22,449 nt of DNA from an uncultured Lachnospiraceae bacterium (GCA_910585995.1 CAJUGG010000103.1:1-22449); one strand, 5' to 3'. Shown: positions 14,670-22,279, numbered from the stretch's first letter. Notes: generated by a model from the sequence alone, not told the origin. Numbers and translations: made by a program.

Positions 14670-15497
14670 ATGATACGAGACATTACACTGGGACAATATT
14701 ATCCGGCCAAATCGGTGATTCACCAGTTAGACCCAAGAGTAAAGCTTATGACGACCATCATCTATGTGATCTCTCTGTTCGTGGCAAAAGGAATCTTGGG
14801 ATATGTGCTGGCCACCTTGTTTTTAGCCATGGCCATCCGGCTCTCCAAAGTGCCGTTTGGCTATATGACAAAAGGTCTGAAAGCGATTATCATGATCTTG
14901 ATGTTTACCGTAGTCTTCAATCTGTTTTTGATCGACGGAGATGTGGTGCTGTGGCGTTTTGGATTTTTGAGAATCACAGACCAGGGAGTGAAGACAGCGG
15001 TCTTCATGGCGATTCGTCTGATCTATCTGATCATTGGCTCTTCGATTATGACATTGACCACGACGCCAAATGACTTGACAGACGGATTAGAGCGGTTATT
15101 AGGCCCTTTGAAAAAGATCCATGTGCCGGTTCATGAGATTGCCATGATGATGTCTATTGCTCTTCGCTTTATCCCGATTCTATTAGAAGAGACCGACAAG
15201 ATTATGAAGGCACAGATCGCCAGAGGAGCAGACTTTGAGAGCGGCAATCTGATCCAGAAGGCAAAAGCGATGGTGCCTCTTTTGGTGCCTCTGTTTATCT
15301 CCGCTTTTCGCCGTGCCAATGACCTTGCCATGGCGATGGAAGCCCGCTGCTATCATGGCGGCGAAGGCAGGACGAAGATGAAGCCTCTGCACTATGAAAG
15401 TGCAGACAAGACAGCCTATGGAGTGGTATGGGGATATCTGCTTCTGATGATCGCACTTACCTGGTATGAGAGGCTGCACCCGCTTATCTTGTTATAA
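14670..15497 (+). CDS. ecfT: ECF transporter transmembrane protein EcfT
   Basis: EcfT is the membrane scaffold that links the two ATPases to a substrate-binding S component. The 275-residue product begins with the family's LGQYYPAKSVIHQLDPRVKL block and has four or five hydrophobic helices in the first half plus one at the C-terminus. The two coupling motifs are present: Ala-Arg-Gly at 184-186 and Ala-Arg-Cys at 225-227, followed by YHGGEGRTKMK. A ribosome binding site (AAAGGA) lies just before the ATG. It is followed by truA after 21 bases. Confidence 0.93.
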   Translation: MIRDITLGQYYPAKSVIHQLDPRVKLMTTIIYVISLFVAKGILGYVLATLFLAMAIRLSKVPFGYMTKGLKAIIMILMFTVVFNLFLIDGDVVLWRFGFLRITDQGVKTAVFMAIRLIYLIIGSSIMTLTTTPNDLTDGLERLLGPLKKIHVPVHEIAMMMSIALRFIPILLEETDKIMKAQIARGADFESGNLIQKAKAMVPLLVPLFISAFRRANDLAMAMEARCYHGGEGRTKMKPLHYESADKTAYGVVWGYLLLMIALTWYERLHPLILL

Positions 15498-15518
15498 TAG
15501 AGAGAAAGGATTCCTGGT

Positions 15519-16277
15519 ATGAAGCGTGTCAAACTGATTGTCGCCTATGACGGCACCCGTTATCGGGGCTGGCAGATTCAGAAAAATGGTGAGACTATAG
15601 AGTCGATGTTAAACCATGCGCTTTGGGAGCTGACAGGAGAAGAGATTCATGTGATGGGGGCAAGCCGGACGGATTCCGGTGTTCATGCCATGGGAAATGT
15701 GGCAGTCTTTGACACTGCTGCCCGGATGCCGGGGGATAAATTTGTATATGCTTTGAATCAGCATCTGCCGGAAGATATCCGTATCCAGGACTCCTGTGAG
15801 GTGCCGGCGGACTTTCATCCCCGCTATCAAAAGACGGTAAAGACCTATGAATATCGGATCTTGAATCGTACCTTTCCGCTGCCGGCCTATCGGCTGAATA
15901 CGTATTTTACGTATGTTCCGCTGGATGTGGAGCGTATGCAGGCGGCGGCTTCTTATCTGACAGGAGAGCATGACTTTCAGAGTTTTTGTGCAGCGGGAGC
16001 GCAGGTGAAGACCACCATTCGGACGATCTATGACTTGCAGGTCTTAAAAGAAGGAGATCTTTTGACGATCAGGATTACCGGAAATGGTTTTTTGTACAAC
16101 ATGGTCCGTATCATTGCAGGCACTCTGATGAAGATTGGAAGCGGAGAATGGGAAGCAGAGGTCATACAGCAGATCTTAGAAGCAAGAGACCGACGGAAAG
16201 CAGGACCGACAGCTCCAGCCAAAGGACTGACGCTGATGGAGATTATTTTTCAGGGAAAAACCGATAAAATCCCTTGA
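15519..16277 (+). CDS. truA: tRNA pseudouridine synthase A
   Basis: TruA converts uridines 38-40 of the tRNA anticodon stem to pseudouridine. The 252-residue product opens with VAYDGTRYRGWQIQ and has the catalytic aspartate D52 in ASRTDSGVHA. The later FHPRYQKTVKTYEYRI and GFLYNMVRIIAGTL blocks are conserved in the family. It closes the ecfA1-ecfA2-ecfT-truA unit. AGAAAGGA lies before the ATG. I see no convincing terminator behind it before the rplM promoter. Confidence 0.95.
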   Translation: MKRVKLIVAYDGTRYRGWQIQKNGETIESMLNHALWELTGEEIHVMGASRTDSGVHAMGNVAVFDTAARMPGDKFVYALNQHLPEDIRIQDSCEVPADFHPRYQKTVKTYEYRILNRTFPLPAYRLNTYFTYVPLDVERMQAAASYLTGEHDFQSFCAAGAQVKTTIRTIYDLQVLKEGDLLTIRITGNGFLYNMVRIIAGTLMKIGSGEWEAEVIQQILEARDRRKAGPTAPAKGLTLMEIIFQGKTDKIP

Positions 16278-16294
16278 AAATGCGGAATTTTTGC

Positions 16295-16323
16295 TTGACA
16301 CACACGGGTATGTGTCATATAAT
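16295..16323 (+). promoter_or_regulatory. Consensus promoter of rplM-rpsI
   Basis: TTGACA (16295-16300), exactly 17 bases, TATAAT (16318-16323): a perfect sigma-70/SigA match. TGACACA (16296-16302) and TGTGTCA (16311-16317) form an inverted repeat within the promoter, which may be an operator or chance. The start point would be near 16330. Confidence 0.9.
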
Positions 16324-16344
16324 ATGGAATTGTGACAGCGTGAG

Positions 16345-16380
16345 AAAATGTCTGATCCAAAGCCCCGGTAAGGCATTTTT
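16345..16380 (+). promoter_or_regulatory. Putative ribosomal protein L13 leader hairpin
   Basis: In the roughly 100-base leader of rplM, AAAAT(G) at 16345-16350 can pair with (C)ATTTT at 16374-16379, and GCC (16362-16364) with GGC (16372-16374) around CCGGTAA. A T-run follows. Firmicute rplM genes often have an autoregulatory L13 leader; this is in the right place, but I cannot confirm the family consensus by eye. Confidence 0.45.
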
Positions 16381-16428
16381 ACGTATAAATGTTAGAAGCA
16401 TAGCAGAATCATAACAGGAGGTACACCA

Positions 16429-16857
16429 ATGAACAGTTTCATGGCTAATCCAGATAAAGTGGAGAGAAAATGGTACGTAGTGGACGCTACCGGATATACA
16501 TTAGGCCGTATGGCTTCTGAAGTAGCAAAAGTGTTAAGAGGAAAGAATAAACCAGAGTTCACCCCTCATATTGATACTGGTGATTATGTGGTAATCATCA
16601 ATGCAGAGAAGATTAAAGTGACTGGCAAGAAGCTGGATCAGAAGATCTACTATCATCATTCCGAGTATGTGGGCGGTATGAAAGAGACCACCCTGAGAGA
16701 GATGTTGGCGAAAAAACCAGAAAAGGTAGTTGAGCTGGCAGTTAAAGGTATGCTTCCAAAGGGACCTTTAGGAAGACAGATGTTCACCAAGCTTCATGTC
16801 TATGCAGGACCTGAACATCCGCATGCAGCTCAGAAACCAGAAGCACTGACATTTTAA
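16429..16857 (+). CDS. rplM: 50S ribosomal protein L13
   Basis: L13 is an early assembly protein of the 50S subunit. The 142-residue product has the family landmarks KWYVVDATGYTLGRMAS, YVVIINAEKIKVTGKK, YYHHSEYVGGMKETT and the C-terminal GMLPKGPLGRQMFTKLHVY. The N-terminal MNSFMANPDKVERK extension is usual in Clostridia. AGGAGG at 16416-16421 decides the start at 16429 rather than at the internal Met. rpsI follows after 16 bases. Confidence 0.97.
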   Translation: MNSFMANPDKVERKWYVVDATGYTLGRMASEVAKVLRGKNKPEFTPHIDTGDYVVIINAEKIKVTGKKLDQKIYYHHSEYVGGMKETTLREMLAKKPEKVVELAVKGMLPKGPLGRQMFTKLHVYAGPEHPHAAQKPEALTF

Positions 16858-16873
16858 TTAGGAGGTAGAGATC

Positions 16874-17266
16874 ATGGACAAGACAAAATTCTATGGAACC
16901 GGAAGAAGAAAAAAATCCATCGCCAGAGTATATTTAGTACCAGGAACTGGCAACATTACTATCAATAAAAGAAGCATTGATGACTATTTCGGACTGGAGA
17001 CCTTAAAAGTGATCGTTCGCCAGCCGTTGGTAGCTACGGAAAATGTAGATAAATTTGATGTACTTGTGAATGTACACGGTGGCGGATACACCGGTCAGGC
17101 AGGCGCAGTACGTCATGGGATTGCTCGTGCGCTGGTACAGGCAGATGCAGATTACAGACCTGTTTTGAAAAAAGCGGGATTTCTGACTCGTGATCCGAGG
17201 ATGAAAGAACGTAAGAAGTACGGACTCAAGGCTGCGCGTAGGGCACCACAGTTTTCAAAGAGATAA
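16874..17266 (+). CDS. rpsI: 30S ribosomal protein S9
   Basis: S9 lies in the 30S head; its C-terminal tail reaches the P-site tRNA. The 130-residue product reads TKFYGTGRRKKSIARVYLVP at the N-terminus, has the GGGYTGQAGAVRHGIARAL block, and ends in the basic tail KKYGLKAARRAPQFSKR. GGAGG at 16861-16865 serves the ATG. It is co-transcribed with rplM. Its stop codon lies inside a small inverted repeat (AGATAA/TTATCT, 17261-17276) that begins the palindromic region downstream. Confidence 0.97.
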   Translation: MDKTKFYGTGRRKKSIARVYLVPGTGNITINKRSIDDYFGLETLKVIVRQPLVATENVDKFDVLVNVHGGGYTGQAGAVRHGIARALVQADADYRPVLKKAGFLTRDPRMKERKKYGLKAARRAPQFSKR

Positions 17267-17269
17267 GCA

Positions 17270-17412
17270 GTTATCTGCGAAAAGAGAGATATGGAAACGT
17301 CCGGGAATGCTTGCATTTCCGGACGTTTCCATATCTCTCTGTTCATTGGAACGCAAGAATGACCGAGATGCAGCGAAGCGGAATCAAGGTTGTTCTTGCG
17401 TTCGCAGATAAC
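17270..17412. repeat. Large compound palindromic element after rpsI
   Basis: Three nested inverted repeats form a three-way-junction shape. The outer arms are GTTATCTGCGAA (17270-17281) and TTCGCAGATAAC (17401-17412). The first inner hairpin has 22 uninterrupted base pairs (17283-17304 with 17319-17340) and continues through a wobble and five more pairs to the tip. The second has CGCAAGAA/TTCTTGCG (17352-17359 with 17393-17400). The long hairpin is not followed by a T-run, so it is not a standard intrinsic terminator. It may be a dispersed intergenic repeat, a non-autonomous mobile remnant, or a structured RNA or RNase III substrate at the end of the rpsI transcript. I cannot test copy number from this window. 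Confidence 0.65.
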
Positions 17413-17552
17413 GTACGGCTGTCGGACACCGGAGTGTTCGCCTGAGACGGACAAACTCAAGCAATCGTCCGCTCCAATCTACACAACACTATTTGTGCGT
17501 TCCAGGAGGCCACGCTTTGCAACCGCAGCCTGGTTTTTGATGAATAATGGGA
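17413..17552 (+). other. Gene-free stretch with further inverted repeats and a weak terminator
   Basis: No convincing coding frame is seen. It holds small hairpins such as GGACAC/GTGTTC around 17424-17439. TGCGTTCC (17496-17503) can pair with GGAACGCA (17348-17355) inside the palindromic element. CCAGG (17502-17506) pairs with CCTGG (17529-17533) before five Ts (17534-17538), a weak terminator-like structure. Together with the element upstream it may be one larger repeat. Confidence 0.4.
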
Positions 17553-17581
17553 TTGTTTTTAAATTTTAGGTGTGTTACAAT
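17553..17581 (+). promoter_or_regulatory. Promoter of the t6A operon
   Basis: TTGTTT (17553-17558), 17 bases, TACAAT (17576-17581) preceded by TG at 17573-17574 (extended -10). Transcription would begin near 17588, upstream of the preferred tsaE start. Confidence 0.65.
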
Positions 17582-17611
17582 CGCTGTATGTATGAGATGA
17601 GGTATGGGTGC

Positions 17612-18052
17612 ATGGAGACAGAGACTTTTTGTGCAGAGGAGACGTTTGCGCTTGGAAAAAAAATAGGAGAGATGGTGCAGGCGGGGATGGTTCTTTCGCT
17701 GATTGGTGATCTGGGAGTGGGAAAGACGATCTTTACGCAAGGGGTTGCAGCCGGGCTTGGGATTACAGAACCAGTTAATAGTCCGACTTTTACGATTATG
17801 CAGATCTATGAGGAGGGGCGTTTGCCGTTTTATCATTTTGATGTGTATCGGATTGGGGATCCTGAAGAGATGGAAGAGATCGGTTATGAGGACTATTTCT
17901 ATGGGAATGGGGTCTGTCTGGTGGAATGGGCGGACTTGATCGAAGAGCTGCTCCCGGCAGATCTGTGTACCATTCGGATAAAAAAAGATCTGGAAAAAGG
18001 ATTTGATTACCGTAAGATCTCCATAGAAGGATTGGAGGTGCAGGGATTTTGA
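17612..18052 (+). CDS. tsaE: t6A biosynthesis ATPase TsaE
   Basis: TsaE is the ATPase that supports the TsaB-TsaD enzyme in placing threonylcarbamoyl on A37 of tRNAs that read ANN codons. The 146-residue product (from ATG 17612) has Walker A GDLGVGKT (32-39), NSPTF (56-60), HFDVYR (75-80) and the VEWAD segment (104-108), all family hallmarks. I chose 17612 because GATGAGG lies upstream and the length fits. ATGs at 17588 and 17597 are alternatives; the first coincides with the predicted transcript start. The stop overlaps the TTG start of tsaB. Confidence 0.9.
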   Translation: METETFCAEETFALGKKIGEMVQAGMVLSLIGDLGVGKTIFTQGVAAGLGITEPVNSPTFTIMQIYEEGRLPFYHFDVYRIGDPEEMEEIGYEDYFYGNGVCLVEWADLIEELLPADLCTIRIKKDLEKGFDYRKISIEGLEVQGF

Positions 18053-18792
18053 GTAAGGTATTGGCGCTGGACAGTTCCGGCCTGGTGGCTTCTGTGGCAG
18101 TTGTGGAAGGCGATGCGTTTGGGAGCAATCTGTTGGCGGAATATACAGTGAATTATAAAAAGACACATTCTCAGACACTGCTTCCAATGCTGGATGAGAT
18201 TGTGCGGATGACGGAACTGGATTTACAGACGATTGATGCGATTGCGATAGCAGCAGGACCAGGCTCTTTTACAGGTCTTCGCATTGGCTCTGCCACGGCA
18301 AAGGGGCTGGGACTTGCACTGGACCGGCCTTTGGTTGCAGTTCCGACTTTGGATGCTCTGGCTTACAACCTGTATGGGACAGACCGATTGATCTGTCCTT
18401 TGATGGATGCCAGGAGGAATCAAGTCTATACAGGAGTCTATACTTTTCAGAATGGACTGCTGACACGGGTGCTGGAGCCGGCAGCACTGGATATTAGAGA
18501 GATTGCAGAGAAACTGTGTGAGATGAAACGGGACGTGATTTTTTTAGGAGACGGTGTGCCTGTGTATCAAAGGACTCTGGAAGAGGTACTGCTGACAGAT
18601 CTTTCCCTTCATGGAAATCGGTATGATTTTGCCCCTGCACATCTGAATAAACAGCGGGCAGGAGCTGTGGCTGCACTGGCTCTTCAGTATCTGAAGGAAG
18701 GAAAGACACAGACCGCCGCGGAGCATTGTCCGGAATATCTAAGACTGTCGCAGGCAGAGCGGGAGCGGGCCGAGAGAGAGGGCAAAGGCTAG
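18049..18792 (+). CDS. tsaB: t6A biosynthesis protein TsaB
   Basis: TsaB is an ASKHA-fold partner that dimerises with TsaD in t6A synthesis. The 247-residue product opens LALDSSGLVASVAVVEG and carries the conserved AAGPGSFTGLRIG block (68-80). It lacks the metal-binding histidines of TsaD, as expected. The start is a TTG at 18049 that overlaps the tsaE stop, with GGAGG at 18034-18038. The C-terminal tail is rich in Glu and Arg. It is followed directly by rimI. Confidence 0.92.
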   Translation: MSKVLALDSSGLVASVAVVEGDAFGSNLLAEYTVNYKKTHSQTLLPMLDEIVRMTELDLQTIDAIAIAAGPGSFTGLRIGSATAKGLGLALDRPLVAVPTLDALAYNLYGTDRLICPLMDARRNQVYTGVYTFQNGLLTRVLEPAALDIREIAEKLCEMKRDVIFLGDGVPVYQRTLEEVLLTDLSLHGNRYDFAPAHLNKQRAGAVAALALQYLKEGKTQTAAEHCPEYLRLSQAERERAEREGKG

Positions 18793-18794
18793 AG

Positions 18795-19235
18795 ATGATT
18801 CGTAAGATGACAGAGGCAGATCTGTCGGCGGTAGCTGTTTTAGAAAGAACATATTTTTCCGTTCCCTGGTCAGAAGAGGGACTTCGGGAGAGTATGCACC
18901 TTAGCTACTATTTGTTTTTGGTGGCGCAGCAAGAGGGGAAGGTGGTTGGCTATGGCGGGATCTTTTGGGCGGCAGACGAAGGAAATATCACCAATATTGT
19001 GGTGGAGGAAGCTTATCGCGGTTTGGGACTTGGCACCGCTTTGACGGATGCGTTGCTGTCCGCCGGGGAAGCCAATGGAATCAAGGCTTTTACTCTGGAG
19101 GTGCGCCTTAGCAACCTGGCGGCAATCCATGTCTATGAGAAGCTTGGTTTTGTGGGAGAAGGGATTCGGAAGGGTTTTTATGAGAAGCCCGCAGAGGATG
19201 CCTTGGTGATGTGGAAAAGGAAGCCAGAACAGTGA
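18795..19235 (+). CDS. rimI: Ribosomal protein alanine N-acetyltransferase RimI
   Basis: RimI acetylates the N-terminal alanine of ribosomal protein S18. The 146-residue GNAT product has the acetyl-CoA motif RGLGLGTAL (75-83), followed by LEVRLSNLAAIHVYEKLGF (101-119), with Asn107 and Tyr114 in the usual places, and ends with FYEKPAEDALVMW. The start is ATG 18795, two bases after the tsaB stop; longer in-frame versions would run through tsaB. Linkage to tsaB and tsaD is typical of Firmicutes. The exact substrate is inferred from family and context. Confidence 0.88.
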   Translation: MIRKMTEADLSAVAVLERTYFSVPWSEEGLRESMHLSYYLFLVAQQEGKVVGYGGIFWAADEGNITNIVVEEAYRGLGLGTALTDALLSAGEANGIKAFTLEVRLSNLAAIHVYEKLGFVGEGIRKGFYEKPAEDALVMWKRKPEQ

Positions 19236-19260
19236 CAGTGATTCCCTATTTCTTTTCCAT

Positions 19261-19283
19261 TGGAGAATCGTTTATAATCTCCA
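19261..19283 (+). promoter_or_regulatory. Possible internal promoter with inverted repeat
   Basis: TATAAT stands at 19273-19278, flanked by TGGAGA (19261-19266) and TCTCCA (19278-19283). The -35 position (TTCTTT, 19250-19255) is poor. It may give extra transcription of the zinc-ribbon gene, rnz, tsaD and ispD. Confidence 0.35.
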
Positions 19284-19317
19284 CGTAGGCGAACAACCAC
19301 ACGAGGAGGATAAAGCG

Positions 19318-19566
19318 ATGCGTCAGTATCTGGATCAGGATAAAAAAACATTGGAGAAAGTAGTCTGCAATCGCTGCGGACGAGAGTTGAAACTGATAAA
19401 TGGGATTGTGCAGGAAGGAGTATTCCAGGGGGAGACCCGTTGGGGCTACTTTTCCAACAGAGATGGAGAGCATCATACGTTTGATCTATGCGAAGAGTGC
19501 TATGAACATCTGCTGGAAGCGTTTTTAGTTCCTGTTACAGTGGAGGAAGTGACAGAACTTCTGTAG
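19318..19566 (+). CDS. Small zinc-ribbon protein of unknown function
   Basis: An 82-residue protein with two Cys-X2-Cys knuckles, Cys17/Cys20 (CNRCG) and Cys58/Cys61 (CEECY), which probably bind one zinc. Between them lies GETRWGYFSNRDGEHHTFDL, a beta-rich stretch; an acidic C-terminal tail (VEEVTELL) follows. It has a strong GAGGAGG site. It lies between rimI and RNase Z in the t6A/tRNA processing cluster, so a role linked to RNA or ribosomes is possible, but that is only context. I do not recognise a named family. Confidence 0.75.
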   Translation: MRQYLDQDKKTLEKVVCNRCGRELKLINGIVQEGVFQGETRWGYFSNRDGEHHTFDLCEECYEHLLEAFLVPVTVEEVTELL

Positions 19567-19574
19567 GAGAGAAT

Positions 19575-20492
19575 ATGTTAGATGTTTGTTTGCTGGGGAG
19601 CGGCGGGATGATGCCGCTTCCCTATCGCTGGCTAACTTCCCTGATGACACGCTACAACGGGAGCAGTCTTTTGATTGACTGCGGGGAAGGCACTCAGATC
19701 GCCATCAGAGAAAAGGGATGGAGCTTTAAACCGATTGATGTCATCTGCTTTACTCACTATCATGGAGATCATATCAGTGGGCTGCCGGGTCTACTCTTGA
19801 CCATGGGTAATGCAGAACGGACAGAGCCGCTGACGCTGATTGGCCCTAAGGGGTTAGAGCGGGTGGTAAATGCACTTCGGGTAATTGCACCGGAGCTTCC
19901 ATTCCCGATTATCTATCGGGAGATCAATGGAGCAGAAGAGGAATTTTGTCTCAACGGCTATCGTCTGACGGCGTTTCGGGTGCATCATAATGTGATGTGT
20001 TATGGTTATACCTTAGAGTTAGACCGCGCAGGAAAATTTCAGTTAGAACGAGCACAAGAGCTTGCGATTCCCAAGCAATACTGGAGCCGTCTGCAAAAAG
20101 GAGAGACGATTACAGAGGGAGAACAAGTCTATACTCCGGATATGGTGCTTGGCAGGCCGAGAAAAGGGATTAAACTGACCTATTGTACGGACACTCGTCC
20201 CGTGCCTTCTATTGCGGAACATGCGAAAGATTCAGATTTGTTTATCTGTGAGGGCATGTACGGCGAGAAGGAAAAAGAAGAGAAAGCAAAAGAACACAAA
20301 CATATGACTTTTTATGAGGCAGCCAGTCTGGCCGAAGAGGCGCAGGTAAAAGAATTGTGGCTGACTCATTACAGCCCGTCATTGACCCATCCAGAGGAAT
20401 ATATGGAAGAAGTGAGAAAGATCTTTCCGGCAGCCAAGGCAGGAAAAGACCGAAAATCAATAGAGCTGGATTTTGAGAAGGATGAGTCATGA
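19575..20492 (+). CDS. rnz: Ribonuclease Z (tRNA 3' endonuclease)
   Basis: RNase Z cuts the 3' trailer from tRNA precursors, chiefly those that lack an encoded CCA. The 305-residue metallo-beta-lactamase fold protein has the zinc motif HYHGDH (61-66), later ligands His137/138, Asp206 (CTDTRP), the HKHMT segment (241-245) and His265 (LTHYS). The length and the HMT and LTH motifs favour full-length bacterial RNase Z over other fold members. AGGAGAG precedes the ATG. The stop overlaps the tsaD start. The tRNA-Ser at the window's end, without an encoded CCA, is the sort of substrate it would process. Confidence 0.85.
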   Translation: MLDVCLLGSGGMMPLPYRWLTSLMTRYNGSSLLIDCGEGTQIAIREKGWSFKPIDVICFTHYHGDHISGLPGLLLTMGNAERTEPLTLIGPKGLERVVNALRVIAPELPFPIIYREINGAEEEFCLNGYRLTAFRVHHNVMCYGYTLELDRAGKFQLERAQELAIPKQYWSRLQKGETITEGEQVYTPDMVLGRPRKGIKLTYCTDTRPVPSIAEHAKDSDLFICEGMYGEKEKEEKAKEHKHMTFYEAASLAEEAQVKELWLTHYSPSLTHPEEYMEEVRKIFPAAKAGKDRKSIELDFEKDES

Positions 20493-21520
20493 TGGAAGAG
20501 AAAAAAGATATCTTAATTTTGGCAATCGAGAGTTCTTGTGACGAGACTGCAGCAGCAGTGGTCAAAAATGGCAGAGACGTGTTGTCCAATGTGATTTCGT
20601 CACAGATTGCACTACATACTCTGTACGGTGGTGTGGTGCCTGAGATTGCTTCTAGAAAACATATTGAGAAGATCAATGAAGTGATTCAGCAGGCACTTAC
20701 GGATGCGGGCGTTACCCTTGCAGATCTGTCAGCGGTGGGAGTCACCTATGGTCCGGGGCTTGTGGGCGCACTTTTGGTGGGCGTGGCAGAAGCCAAGGCC
20801 ATCAGTTACGCCACAAAGCTTCCGCTGGTGGGTGTCCACCATATCGAAGGCCATATAGCGGCCAATTATATCGAGGATCGGGAGTTAGAGCCACCCTTTG
20901 TCTGTCTGGTGGTCTCCGGCGGACATACCCATTTGGTAGTGGTACGGGATTATGATACCTTTGAGATTGTTGGGCGTACCAGAGATGACGCTGCCGGAGA
21001 AGCATTTGACAAAGTAGCCAGAGCTATTGGTTTAGGCTATCCGGGAGGACCCAAGATCGACAAAGCGGCCAGGGAGGGCAATCCAGAGGCGATACATTTT
21101 CCCAGAGCAAAAGTGGCGGATTCCCCCTATGATTTCAGCTTCAGCGGTGTCAAATCTGCAGTATTAAACTACTTAAATAGCTGTAAGATGAAAGGGGAGA
21201 CTGTGATAGAAGCGGATGTGGCGGCTTCTTTTCAGAGAGCAGTCTGTGAAGTATTGGTATCTCATGCCATACAGGCGGTAAAAGATTATCAGTTGCCAAA
21301 GCTTGCTCTGGCCGGAGGGGTTGCTTCCAATTCTGAGCTTCGTCGGTTGATGAAAGAAGCCTGTGAGAAGGAGAAGATCTCTTTTTATTACCCATCACCG
21401 CTTTTATGTACGGATAATGCAGCGATGATTGGCGCAGCCGCTTACTATGAATATCAAAAAGGAACCAGGCATGGGCTGGATCTAAATGCTGTTCCGAACC
21501 TGAAGCTTGGAGAACGTTAG
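20489..21520 (+). CDS. tsaD: tRNA N6-threonylcarbamoyladenosine transferase TsaD
   Basis: TsaD is the catalytic subunit that transfers threonylcarbamoyl to A37 of tRNA. The 343-residue product has IESSCDETAAAVV (13-25), the metal-binding HIEGH (His118 and His122), SGGHT (143-147), GGVASNSELR (276-285) and Asp309 in CTDNAAM, which is the full ligand set. The ATG overlaps the rnz stop (ATGA); a second ATG follows at 20492. tsaE and tsaB lie upstream in the same unit, so three parts of the pathway are together; tsaC, which makes the intermediate, is not in the window. Confidence 0.95.
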   Translation: MMEEKKDILILAIESSCDETAAAVVKNGRDVLSNVISSQIALHTLYGGVVPEIASRKHIEKINEVIQQALTDAGVTLADLSAVGVTYGPGLVGALLVGVAEAKAISYATKLPLVGVHHIEGHIAANYIEDRELEPPFVCLVVSGGHTHLVVVRDYDTFEIVGRTRDDAAGEAFDKVARAIGLGYPGGPKIDKAAREGNPEAIHFPRAKVADSPYDFSFSGVKSAVLNYLNSCKMKGETVIEADVAASFQRAVCEVLVSHAIQAVKDYQLPKLALAGGVASNSELRRLMKEACEKEKISFYYPSPLLCTDNAAMIGAAAYYEYQKGTRHGLDLNAVPNLKLGER

Positions 21521-21529
21521 GAGAGAGAG

Positions 21530-22252
21530 ATGGAAAAGGCGCGATGCGTGGCTATAGTGTTGGCTGGGGGACGTGGAAAACGGATGGGTACGACGTTGGC
21601 GAAGCAGTATCTGATGCTTCATGGTAAGCCAGTCCTTTGCTATTCTCTGGAGACTTTTGAAGCGTCTGCTTTGATCGATAAAGTGATTCTTGTGGTAGGA
21701 AAAGGACAGATCCCTTATTGCCGTAGAGAGATTGTGGAAAAATATCAATTTCATAAAGTGTGTGCTGTGGTAGAAGGGGGAGCAGAACGGTATCATTCGG
21801 TATGGGAGGCTCTAAAACTGTTAGAACAGGAACATCTAAGCAATGGATATGTGTTTATCCATGATGGGGCGAGGCCCTTTATAAAGGAAGAGATCTTGAG
21901 ACGTGCCTACGAGGAAGTCTGCAAAAGTAAAGCTTGTGTGGTAGGGATGCCGGTAAAGGATACCATTAAGATTGCAGATGAACAAGGATGTATTCATATG
22001 ACGCCTAAGCGCAGTCTGGTATGGCAGATCCAGACTCCTCAGGTATTTGCTTCTGAACTGATTATACCGGCTTACCGGGAAGTGATTGAGAACGAACAAA
22101 AACTTTTGGAGCAAGGAATACAGATTACGGATGATGCTATGGTAGTCGAAAATGTGTGTGGATGCTCGGTAAAGCTGGTGAAAGGGTCTTACGAAAACCT
22201 GAAGATCACGACTCCGGAGGACTTAGAGATCGCTGAAATATTCGTAAAATAA
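21530..22252 (+). CDS. ispD: 2-C-methyl-D-erythritol 4-phosphate cytidylyltransferase
   Basis: IspD joins CTP and methylerythritol phosphate in the MEP route to isoprenoids. The 240-residue product has the nucleotide motif LAGGRGKRMG (11-20) with Lys25, GGAERYHSV (83-91), HDGARPF (111-117), PVKDTIK (141-147), TPQVF (169-173), TDD (200-202) and ITTPEDL near the end. GGAGAGAG precedes the ATG, nine bases after the tsaD stop. No ispF follows, so it is not the fused or paired form. The MEP pathway fits Clostridia. Confidence 0.92.
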   Translation: MEKARCVAIVLAGGRGKRMGTTLAKQYLMLHGKPVLCYSLETFEASALIDKVILVVGKGQIPYCRREIVEKYQFHKVCAVVEGGAERYHSVWEALKLLEQEHLSNGYVFIHDGARPFIKEEILRRAYEEVCKSKACVVGMPVKDTIKIADEQGCIHMTPKRSLVWQIQTPQVFASELIIPAYREVIENEQKLLEQGIQITDDAMVVENVCGCSVKLVKGSYENLKITTPEDLEIAEIFVK

Positions 22253-22279
22253 AAAGTTAAAAAATTTGTAAAAAAGTGG

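Noticed and set aside
17152..17460. Minus-strand frame of about 100 codons over the rpsI end and the palindrome
   Set aside because: It lies antisense to the conserved rpsI tail and runs through the hairpin; no domain or ribosome binding site is seen. It is probably a by-product of the repeat.
18726..18794. Longer rimI start inside tsaB
   Set aside because: The added residues are low-complexity Gly/Arg sequence overlapping tsaB; ATG 18795 begins the family's conserved N-terminus.
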